A stretch of 64,000 bases of DNA from Bretschneidera sinensis (Eukaryota > Streptophyta > Magnoliopsida > Brassicales > Akaniaceae), in assembly GCA_023935145.1 (NCBI GenBank), contig CM043703.1:20695227-20759226 (forward strand), given 5' to 3'. A program made the translations under genes and the position numbers. The stretch's first letter is position 1, and the number at the start of each line of letters is the position of its first letter. Shown piece by piece: positions 55,061 to 64,000 of this stretch. Below the pieces are notes generated by a model. That model was not told where the DNA came from, did not search any database, and saw nothing but the letters and a program-made list of their open reading frames with translations.

Positions 55061-57317
55061 CAAAATTGTGTAGTTGAGAGACGAAACTGAACCTTAAAGA
55101 ATATGGTAAGAAGTATGATTAGTCATTCTTCTTTGCCATAATCGCTTTGGGGTGAAGCTATCAAGACTGCAGTTTACATCCTTAACAGAGTTCTAAGTAA
55201 AGCAGTAGTTAAAAGCCTAGCATTAGGTATTTGCATGTTTTGGGATGTCCAGCTGAGGCTCGGCCTTATAAGCCAAGTGAGAAGAAGCTAGACTCAAGGA
55301 CCGTTAGCTGCTATTTTGTTGGATACTCTAAAAGATCAAGGGGTTTCAAATTTTATGATTCCTTTAATAGATCCTTTTTCGAAACAGGCAATGCCAAGTT
55401 CATTGAGGATGTTAAGTTAAGTGGGAGAGACCAACTCAGGCAAGTCAATTTTGAAGAGGAATATGTTTACATTCCTGTTGTTGCAACTGAAAACATTCAG
55501 GTATCCATATCTGATGTTATTCAAAATGCAAATCCGGAGATCCAACGCATTGATGACGAACTTGAATTGCAGCCTGCTCAAAATCAGGAACCGCCTGAGG
55601 TTCATCAAGAGGTACCTCAACAGCCTCAAGTGGAAGTGTCATTAAGGAGATCCACTAGAAAAAGGAGAAACGTGATTTCGACTGATCATGTCGTGTATCT
55701 CCAGGAACATGAGTTTGATATGGGTCTGAAAGATAATCCGACTTCTTTTAGTCAAGTCACACAATGTCCTAATTCTGAAAAGTGGATTGAAGCCATGAAG
55801 GATGAGATGAAATCAATGGATGACAATGATGTTTGGGACTTAGTAGAGTTGCCCAAAGGTGCGAAACCGATTGGTTGCAAATGGATATTTAAAACCAAAC
55901 GGGATTCAAAAGGCACATTGAAAGGTATAAGGCCCGCCTAGTCGCCAAAGGTTTCACTCAAAAGGAAGGCATTGATTATAAAGAGACTTTTTCGCCGGTT
56001 TCGACGAAAGATTCTTTTAGAATCATTATGGCACTTGTAGCTCACTATGATTTGGAGTTACATCAAATGGACGTTAAAACAACGTTTCTCAATGGAAACA
56101 TTGAAGAAACAATATACATGGTGCAACCGGAGAACTTTGAGTCCAAAGATTCAAAGCATCTTGTATGCAAGCTTAAGAAGTCCATTTATGACTTAAAACA
56201 GGCATCCCGGCAATGGTATCGGAAATTTGATCAGGTGATTACATCCTTTGGATTTAAGGAAAACATCATTAATCAGTGCATATATCTCAAGTTCAGTGGG
56301 AGCAAATTTATTATCCTGGTGCTATATGTAGACGACATTCTACTGGCAAGCAGCGATATAGGCCTATTGCATGAAACCAAGAGATTTCTATCAAGTAAAT
56401 TTGAAATTTAAGATCTTGGTGATGCATCCTTTGTTTTGGGTATACAGATCCATAGAGATCGTTCCAGAGGTATACTTGGACTGTCACAGAAGGCCTATAT
56501 TGATAAAGTGCTAAATAAATTTAGCATTAGTGGTTGTGCACCAGGAAACACACTCGTGGCAAAGGGTGATAAGTTCAGTTTGCTCCAATGTCCGAAAAAT
56601 GAACTTGAGAAGAAAGAAATGGAGAAATATCCCTATACTTCGGTTGTTGGAAGTCTCATGTATGCACAAGTGTGTACGCGACCAAACATTGCGTACATTG
56701 TTGAAATGCTAGGCAGATATTTGAGTAACCCGGGTGTGGATCATTGGAAAACAACTAAATGGGTTATGAGATATCTACAGAGAACGAAGGATTATATGCT
56801 CACATATCGGAGATCGGATCTTTTGGAGATCGTTGGGTATTCAGACTCCGATTTTGCCGGGTGTCTCGATAGCAGGAGATTCACTTCTAGCTATGTCTTT
56901 ATGTTAGCTAGAGGAGCTATATCATGGAAGAGTGTGAAACAGTCACTCATAGCTACTTCCACCATGGAGGAAGAGTTCATAGCTTGCCAAGAGGCATCAA
57001 ATCAGGGAATATGACTGCGAAATTTTATCACTGGGCTGCGCACGGTTGATGGTATTGATAGACCATTAACGATTTATTGTGATAATAAGGCTGCTGAGTT
57101 GTATTCCAAGAACAACCGAAGCTCGTCAAGGTCAAAGCATATTGAGATCAAGTTTCTGGTTGTCAAAGAGAGAGTTCAGAATTCTCAAGTGTCAATTGAG
57201 CATATCAGTACAAACTCTATGATTACGGATCCGCTTACTAAGGGTTTGTCACCCATAATGTTTCATGAGCATGTTGCTCACATGGGTGTTGTTCTTTTGG
57301 ACCATATGCTCATATAG
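55061..57317 (+). pseudogene. Copia integrase end, reverse transcriptase and RNase H (+ copy)
   Basis: Three main frames: 55231-55941 (GCPAEARPYKP through CKWIFKTK), 56028-56411 (RT with LYVDDILLASSD) and 56436-57014 (RT thumb through the RNase H STMEEEFIACQEA). A tail at 57099-57317 ends DPLTKGLSP. Breaks are a frameshift at about 55925, a stop at 56409 and a stop at 57013. Confidence 0.88.
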
Positions 57318-57739
57318 TGGGAGTTTGTATTTGGCCTTTTACTTTTGCTTAATTGACATGGTTATGTTGTTCTGTACAAACTTTGGATTATGTATTTTTG
57401 ATTACTCCATGATGATTTTCATTGCAGTTTTGCATTTAATGTTTGAAAGTATTTCATATGATTCTTTTGAGTCATATGGAGGACTAGTTGGAAATTGACA
57501 TGTTTAAGATCACGTTTAATGTAATTTCAATGCTACACATCCATACTAGATCTATGTTGTTAATTGTGTTAGTGTTGTGACCATTGATGGGTCTTGTTAC
57601 GATAAATGTGATAAAGGCCGCTTTGATCCTACATTGATATGGTTAATGGACCAGATTGTTGTTGGATATTTTGGTTTAGATAGCACAAATGAGCTCAATT
57701 AAGGTTATCTTCATGTACAATACAAAGGATAACATATGT

Positions 57740-57755
57740 AACCCAAGTGGGAGAT
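57740..57755 (+). other. Polypurine tract of the + copy
   Basis: AACCCAAGTGGGAGAT directly precedes the right LTR. The inverted copy has the equivalent tract next to 46526. Confidence 0.85.
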
Positions 57756-58282
57756 TGTTGGAATTTTGGGTTCAGATATGTTATAACATTGTACATGTAG
57801 ACCCGTTATCTAATAAAGAACCCAATTAAGTGATATAATTTTATGGGTCTCCAAAGTATCAAAGTTCTCTAGTATGGGCCACCTTATGTGTAGAAGCCCG
57901 ATGTGGTATAGGTCTTTGTTAATGGGCCAAAGGCCCAATGCACATGTGTGAGGTAACTGTTAGAGTTATGGTCCCTAAGGCACAGGGAAATAAATAGATA
58001 TAAGGGGAGGGTGTTTATTGTGTGTTAAAATTTCATTAAAACAGACAGTTCTTCTCCCTCCCCTCTGATATTCAGTTGATTGGTTCCTATACCAAAGGTG
58101 GTTCTCCTTGTAGTATTAGAAGATCAACCCAAGGAGGCTTGCTTGCAATGGATTCCAGTTTGTGTTTCTAACTCATCTTCTCAATATATATATATATATA
58201 TATGAATTCTTGACAAGTTTAATATAAAAAGATGATGGCTGTATCATTGATGATTTGTGTATTAGTATCAAGATTTATAACA
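57756..58282 (+). repeat. Right copia LTR (527 bp)
   Basis: Starts TGTTGGAATTTTGGG, ends TTTATAACA, and is followed by the GACAT duplication. It is diverged from the left LTR and has a shorter TA array (58184-58203). Confidence 0.92.
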
Positions 58283-58287
58283 GACAT

Positions 58288-59113
58288 TTGACAATAATTT
58301 TCAATTTCCTTTTGTGTAATTATTTTGGGTTCCATTTTCCCAGAAATGGTTGATAATGTGATCTATGGTTTTGCTCATTCTGTGTATGTATAGTCATCAT
58401 GCAATTATATTGTTTCCTACTTGTACGATATGTAAATTGGTATAGGCTTGAGTTATGAAACATCCTTATTTGCGTTAGTTAATTAGGTGTTTGACACCAA
58501 GTTAAAGGTCTTCAGTCAGTTATGCATCACTGGACTCCCTAGAAGCGTATGCATGGACTTGCATATTAACAGGACAAATGGAGACTATCTCCATTAATGA
58601 CATTTACATGAGTTCTCGTTACTTTAATGACTATTACTACATTCTTGGCAATGTTTCATTAATGACACAGCATGCTCATGGAAATCAAGAACAAATCCTG
58701 TTTTGTAAATCCTTACTCGACAGCATCTTGCTGAGCAAATGACCATAAGTAAGTGCTGCTTTTGGGGTTTCTTGAATGAGAGTGGGCTAGAAGCTTGCCG
58801 GGTGCTTTTAGACATGTCCCTCACTGAAGTTGTCGTCATAGGTTTCATTATTTGCATTATGAATAGGAATTAATAACTTTTAATGTGATTGTGGCAATTT
58901 CAGTCAAAATTGCTTGGAGGTTATGGTGTTCAAAGAAGTCTTTGTAGCTGTCATTTTATGCTATGATGTCTATTAGAATACATGCAGAGAAGATATTTCA
59001 ATTATTTTGGGCGATAAACATGTTTATTGTGTAAGGTAGGGGGAAGAACAACTTCAAGAAAGTTTGTCGAAGATTCTTTTTAAAATAATTTGCAAGTCTC
59101 TATCATACAGGAA
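58288..59113. other. Probable 5' UTR intron/upstream region of the Yos1-like gene
   Basis: No coding sequence is seen. Its right end has a good acceptor, TCTCTATCATACAG at 59110, three bases before the ATG, so at least part of it is likely intron. Confidence 0.45.
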
Positions 59114-59347
59114 ATGGGTTTGTGGACACTATTAGAAGGATGTCTGCTTCTTGCTAATGCATTAGCAATGTTAAATGAAGACCGTTTTCTTGCACTTAAA
59201 GGTTGGAGCTTCTCAGATTTCTCAACAGGGCGTACAAAGTCATTTAAGGGCCAACTTATAGGTCTCATTTATGCTAGTCAGTACTTGAGAGTTCCTCTTA
59301 TACTACTCAACTCCATCTCTATCCTGGTGAAGTTGGTATCTGGGTGA
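59114..59347 (+). CDS. Yos1/IER3IP1-like small membrane protein, 77 aa
   Basis: A single-exon CDS starting MGLWTLLEGCLLLANALAM. It continues LNEDRFLALKGWSFSDF, KSFKGQLIGLIYASQYLR, and ends NSISILVKLVSG. This matches plant Yos1-like proteins closely in length and sequence. There are two hydrophobic segments (about residues 2-20 and 60-76). Yeast Yos1 works with Yip1-Yif1 in ER-to-Golgi transport; the same role is inferred here. The ATG at 59114 is chosen because it gives the family N-terminus and directly follows an intron acceptor at 59110. An upstream 5' UTR exon is therefore expected, perhaps beyond the copia insertion near 45.1 kb. No defects are seen. Confidence 0.93.
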   Translation: MGLWTLLEGCLLLANALAMLNEDRFLALKGWSFSDFSTGRTKSFKGQLIGLIYASQYLRVPLILLNSISILVKLVSG

Positions 59348-61070
59348 TGCCACCTGAGGTAAGACATGCTTAGATGCATCTATGTATGCCTATGTTCAAT
59401 GAATGATTGTACTTCGTGTTTTTCTTTTTGGTTCAAAAGGTAATAAAGGGGTAAACAAGGGGGAATACTTACCGAGGAGGTGTTGGCTCAATGGTTAAGT
59501 CTGAGGCATGGGTCCTAAAGGTCCTAAGTTCGAGTAGTGTGTGTGTGTTTTACCAATCAAAAGAAAAAATAAGGGTAATTCTTGTCCTCCTTTGGCAGCT
59601 TAATTTCTTCACTTTAACATGTAAACTGGTACTGGTACTGGTACAATTATCCACCATCAGGTTGCAATCGAAGTAACAGAGACTTTATGGTGAATGATCT
59701 GGTGGTAATTTTGTGAAATGCAAATAGGCTGGGTAGAGATATGTCTAGAATTTTGGAATTCAAGCCTTTTAAAAGCAGCAACTTTTATTATGTACCAAAA
59801 ATACCATATGTTTCAGACAATTGAATGGGTCAGTTCTCTGTGTCTAGACTCTGCTAAGTTTAAACATGTTTTGCATGTACTCTCTGAGTATCAAGGTATG
59901 ATTTTTTCAGAATGCAACATCCTCCTCCCCCCAGGGGGGACCAACTATGGTTTTAAACCTTTTCCAAAATAACAAAATTAAAAGGAACTTTCAATATAAA
60001 GGTTTTCTTGCTGAAACATGTATGTTGACTTGTTAAGTAAGCAGATGGTGGGAAATCTCCTCAATTATTGGCTTGATTTATTTGTTTACGTATTTTCCCA
60101 CCTAATTCTTGCTTCTTTGTTTACTTTCTTTCCTTGTGGGCTTCTTTTCTTTCTCATTTTCTACTGTCTTGATGAATTTGTATGCTATAGGATTGAATTT
60201 GAGTGCATCCATTGTGGAATTGTCAGAATATTTTATTTCTTATCAGTTCAGTGGCTGCATGATTCATACAGTTGAACAAGAATCATAGGAATCTGCAAAA
60301 GAAGGGGGCTTCTGGAATGGCAGAATTTCACCAGAAAAAGGTAAGCATTTGGTTGGTTCAGAAATTAATCAAAATTTCTTTTTGTATAATGGGTCATTTG
60401 TAAGGTTGTATTCTAAGATTCAACATACTCTAGCTATGATAATCGTGAGGATGTTCTCAATTTAGGAAACTTTATAATTTCAGTCCTATGCTGCTGAGGT
60501 GGGTTTTGCACCTTCAGTGACCATCATTTCATTTTTGCACTATGAATTTGATGTGACAATTTTTTTCACATGAATAGGTAGATGCTAAAGTTTTGATTTG
60601 AAATTTCATGCGGTGGCTTTTGTATTACTGATTTGTCGCTGCCTTATATTTAAAGGTTCATTTAACCTTGTATTGAACTGTAGCACTTCTCATATCTCAT
60701 TTATCATTTGTGCAGCATAAATTCGTCCCACAAAAAATGATCTGATATCATTTTTGTACTGAGAAAAATTTAGGCATGTTTGCATTCTGACTCTATGCTT
60801 GGCTAAGAGGATAATGAACTTTTGCAATTGCTACAACTTACCTGCACCTGATAGAATAGTGGAGCCTATCATATAATAGTTCAAAGTCTCAAGAACGCTT
60901 CAAGCCAAAGCATTGGTAACACATAACGGATTTTAGCAAATAAAAAGAAAAAGAAGGCCTAGACAAATGAACAACAAAATATATGCCTAAACTTTTAAGC
61001 TAAACCAGAGGGGAAACCTAAAAAATAATGATTGAGGAGATTCTTAATAGAGTAAATTTAACAGAAATCC
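59348..61070. other. Convergent intergenic region
   Basis: It contains the 3' UTRs of the Yos1-like gene and the transporter, and a SINE-like fragment at 59475-59580. Other open frames look random. A GT-rich, T-rich composition predominates. Confidence 0.5.
59475..59580 (+). mobile_element. tRNA-derived SINE fragment
   Basis: An A-box-like TTGGCTCAATGG (59483-59494) and a B-box-like AAGTTCGAGTAG (59526-59537) are spaced as in a tRNA promoter. They are followed by GTGTGTGTGTTTTACC and an A-rich tail, resembling 20320-20380. Target duplication not resolved. Confidence 0.6.
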
Positions 61071-63878
61071 TCATATATCAGCAAAAACATGATAAGTTTT
61101 GGAATCTACTGCAATGAGCCTCAGTGCTGCAGACATGCAGCTGAAGAAAACAACGTTAAGCCAATGCCAGAGCTTCTGTAAAGAAGTCAATTCGTTCTCC
61201 TTTGCCACTAGGTACATGTGGTTTGCTAGAATAAATGTAAGAGGGAATGTGCTCACAGCCCCTGTTAGGCTCATAAAATCTCCAAGGAATGGCAGCATGG
61301 CTGATACCAATGTGTTGATTGTTAGGTAGCCACCTCTTGCAAAAACTCTGAATGACAAGTTTTTAAATGCCAATGCATTTCCTTTAATCCCATACTTGGT
61401 GTCCAAATACTCGTATGTTGGACTTGCAAATATCTACAAGCACAGAGTACGGCTATTAGGTTTGTTCAGCATTAACATATATGTCTTTCGAAACGAAATA
61501 GTGAAGATTAAAGAGAATTACATGCAAAGAAATGACTGACTGCAGGAAGGCAGCGATGTTTCCAACGGCCTTCACCCAAACTGGGCCGTTGACATTATTG
61601 AGCAAATAGGCTGATGTTGAGGATCCATAAGCCCAGTATCCGATGAAAGCAACAGCATACATGGGTAAAACTCCAACAGTGAACTGAAAGTACAAAGCTT
61701 TTAGCATATTCTTGACGACAGGCTGCCTCACTGTTGCCTGTTGACTTGCAAGAACAATGTCAAGGAAAAAGTTAGAGTTTAAAGGCAGCGATAGAAAACA
61801 TAATAAAATGTACAAAATGTACATTGCATGCTTTGCTCTAGTTCGCGTAAATAAGCCTAGCCTTCATTCATAATACCTGCATGATGATAAAAAGAATGAA
61901 CAAAGTAAAAAAAAAAACAACCAGCATCTGTATAAAAAAATTCAGTCTTTTAGCCTTCTCTTATGGAATTTGTTAAACCCAGCAAGTTTAACAAATTCCA
62001 TAAGAAACATTGATTAAGCTACCTGAAAACTTGGAAAGGTAGTGAGCACCACAATGTTCATGAACATGATAAATTTTTAAGGTTTGAGTTGGTTGCCATA
62101 TGGGAAACCAACTGGAGCTAGTTCTCAGGTGATAAAGCAAGTTCTGAAACAAATATTAAGTGCCTTAACCAAAATGATGGTTTGTCTCAGACTCTCACAA
62201 GATGGTTTACCCCAGAGAAGCTTTGGTGGTAACTACCACAGTTTAGGGGATCTATGAGCATGCACAATAAAGCAGAGCTTTCAACAGATATCAGATAATC
62301 ATAATAAATAGCTCCCAGCTGATAAAAGTATAATGAGTAGAAGTTCCAAGGCATACAGATTACAAAACATGCCCATAATCAGTGAAAACTCATAGAATGA
62401 AGTCCTGGCTTACCTGTATTTCTGGAAGCATTCCTGTGTTGAATGAAAAAACAAGATTAGCAGATGCCCCTATTGTAGTAAAGATTTTGCTTCTTGATGT
62501 TCCTGGGATGCGGTAGTCTCTTGCTGGTGCTTTGATTCCTATAACAGCGAGCAAATTATGAATACCAATTCAACATATAACAAAATTTATTAACTTGAAC
62601 CAGCAATTAGAGCAAAACAAGATAATAACAATATTAAAGGTCCCAAAATTAACTCAAAATGAAACTAATTAGGGCATTATTAACTAGAGAAACTGTCATT
62701 AAAATATTGTGATCCTCACATCAATTTTTCTGACATCCAGGACACTCAAGGGCCGCCACTACTGATAAGAATGAATTTCTTGCACACTTTCCCTTTACTA
62801 GGGGTGTGCCTTTTTGCTTTGTTTTCAATGAAATTTTTGCTCATCAGAAAAAAGAAAAAAAAAAAGTACTCCAATGAGAGTTCTCAATGCCATGTGTATA
62901 CAACATACACAGCTTGCTTGGATGCCCATGAAGAAGTTGGATCAAATTAAAACTTTTCATTCTTGAGTAATGTGCTTAATATAATAGATTACTGGATTCA
63001 GATGACAGGTGTTTTCTATAGTTTTCAAAACAGCTAGGTCAGGCTTGGTCAAGTTGATTTCTCTGAAGCCAGCCCAAGAACCAAGGCAGTTCCTTGTGTA
63101 TTAAAAAAAAGGTCACATACTATGCATTGCAATATTACTACAAAGCCAATTCATATGAAAATTTGTGAAAAAGTACACGCGTCTAATGAAAACACCAGAA
63201 GAATTTCAGTGTTATAAAACATAGTCAAGTGTTTTGTCAGGTGCGAAAATGATGACACCCAGATATAAGTAACTTGCTAGCATGATAGTTACATCTAGTC
63301 ATTTTCATAAAACAAAGAATCAGATACAGATCATTAAAGGGATTAATTTTGATTCGAAAACAAAAATACAACACTGGTATGAAACATTTCAGAACTTACC
63401 ATCTTGAAGCGCCAGCACAATTGCTATAATGATATAGATTAGGCTTAAGATTGTTGAAACTCCAAGCCAAAACCCTAGAGCTGATAAATGGGGAATCCCT
63501 ATTGCAAACAAGGCACAGACAAAACCAGCAATGACAATAAAGTAAGGGAGCTTCATGACATGGTCAGCCCTGAAAAGGACATAGACAGCCTGCAGAAGAA
63601 GTACATAATCGAAAACTTAAATTCAGACAACTTCAAAGTTCAAACCATTTGAGCAGAGTTCCAAAGAATGAAGCACAAGATCTAGTACATGGTAATGAAG
63701 GAACAGGCAGCAAATTTCATGACTGACTTGAACATAATAATGTGGCCGGGATAACTAAGCCTATTTCCTCAGTTTGGTCTTACCTTTAGGGCAGAACCAG
63801 CCAAAATGATATATCCAGTGTTAATCATGAAAAGATTGACATATTGCAATGCAAATGTAAGAGAATAAGCTTTCCTAC
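61071..63878 (-). CDS. Proline-transporter-type (ProT) amino acid transporter, 3' part; 5' exons lie beyond the window
   Basis: Minus-strand exons: 63878-63784, 63589-63400, 62538-62414, 61737-61522, 61433-61071, all GT-AG with matching phases. This gives the last 328 residues or so; the next upstream exon is beyond 64000. Landmarks are [64 protein letters not shown] and [57 protein letters not shown] and a terminal [11 protein letters not shown] complete the pattern. It matches plant ProT transporters (proline, glycine betaine, GABA; plasma membrane, proton-coupled, AAAP family). Multiple membrane helices are visible. In the last helix ([11 protein letters not shown]) about six residues usually present before AALRLIA are missing. 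Confidence 0.93.
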
Positions 63879-64000
63879 CTGCAATAAGTACGGGAATAAA
63901 TAACTAAGAAAAACAACAAAAGGCCAAAAATGAATTAAAAACAGTCCTATATAATTTAATTCATCCTTTTAAAAACAAACTACAGAAAAGGAGTCTAAAC

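Larger units (their letters stand above)
45469..58287. mobile_element. 12.8-kb composite Ty1/copia insertion with internally inverted copies
   Basis: GACAT flanks the whole unit at 45469-45473 and 58283-58287. Both outer LTRs are + oriented (45474-46010 and 57756-58282). Between them, in order: PBS and about 139 bp of + leader; a truncated minus LTR (46150-46526); an almost full minus copia body with its leader and PBS (46527 to about 52078); a minus pol fragment (about 52079-52820); then a + leader and + body to the polypurine tract. Arms 46.5-51.4 and 52.8-57.7 kb are inverted copies of one family. Confidence 0.88.

Noticed and set aside
59483..59537. tRNA gene candidate (A-box and B-box spacing)
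   Set aside because: No acceptor stem or anticodon arm can be drawn and a GT repeat plus A tail follows; a SINE fits better.
60018..60275. 85-codon hydrophobic + strand frame
   Set aside because: The hydrophobicity comes from T-rich sequence (Phe/Leu codons); no homologue is recognised and no splice context supports it.
60240..60345. Exon-like block (GGCTTCTGGAATGGCAGAAT, then a GTAAGC donor)
   Set aside because: Looks coding over about 25 codons and ends in a donor, but no partner exons could be found and an in-frame stop interrupts it. Not annotated.
62780..62870. LINE-like 3' tail (TTTTCAATGAAATTTTTGC then an A-rich run)
   Set aside because: Resembles tails of some plant LINEs, but no coding sequence, target duplication or clear boundary supports it.
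1..64000. CRISPR arrays, bacterial operons, organellar inserts, rRNA genes
   Set aside because: No regularly spaced repeats, ribosome-binding-site organised ORFs, or recognisable organellar or rRNA sequence was seen.

Overview
This is nuclear DNA of a flowering plant, almost certainly a core eudicot. It is AT-rich, has GT-AG introns in plant-type genes, and more than half of it is transposon debris: Ty3/gypsy, Ty1/copia, plant LINEs, tRNA-derived SINEs, a PIF/Harbinger remnant and a Tourist-like MITE. No prokaryotic, organellar, rRNA, tRNA or CRISPR features were seen. The species cannot be named from the sequence.

Layout. 1-2.7 kb: AT-rich sequence with TA microsatellites, two fold-backs, a LINE reverse-transcriptase scrap and an unrecognised ORF cut by a retrotransposon. 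2.73-14.71 kb: a nest. A + strand Ty3/gypsy element (5' LTR 2731-4780, decayed gag-pol) stops inside integrase at about 8586. There it abuts the inverted start of a related LTR (8590-8831). That fragment sits in a decayed minus-strand Ty1/copia element (8832-14710), which is also split by a 2089-bp solo LTR of the gypsy family (9889-11977, target duplication CATAC). 14.7-15.8 kb: a receptor-kinase pseudogene and the 5' end of a type-B response regulator gene. 15.8-24.8 kb: gene-poor, with a decayed PIF/Harbinger element.

24.8-35.5 kb is the main genic block. It holds a complete 8-exon O-fucosyltransferase-family gene (+, 583 aa) and, convergent with it, a complete 7-exon syntaxin of the SYP81/Ufe1 type (minus, 310 aa). 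Both were rebuilt exon by exon with consistent phases. A SINE lies in one intron of the first and a LINE fragment in the last intron of the second. 36.2-41.3 kb: two minus-strand LINE insertions, each with its own target-site duplication.

45.47-58.28 kb is one 12.8-kb copia complex. A single 5-bp duplication (GACAT) and two + oriented LTRs bound it. Inside are two nearly full copia bodies in opposite orientation, forming an inverted repeat with arms near 5 kb. It lies just upstream of, and possibly within the 5' UTR intron of, a small Yos1/IER3IP1-like gene (+, 77 aa, 59114-59347). The window ends in the 3' part of a proline-transporter-type (ProT) amino acid transporter gene (minus, 61071 to beyond 64000).

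The host genes form no pathway, although the syntaxin and the Yos1-like protein both belong to ER-Golgi traffic. The most interesting object is the inverted copia complex, whose left LTR could drive a long hairpin RNA, as in known natural silencing loci. That is an inference from structure only.
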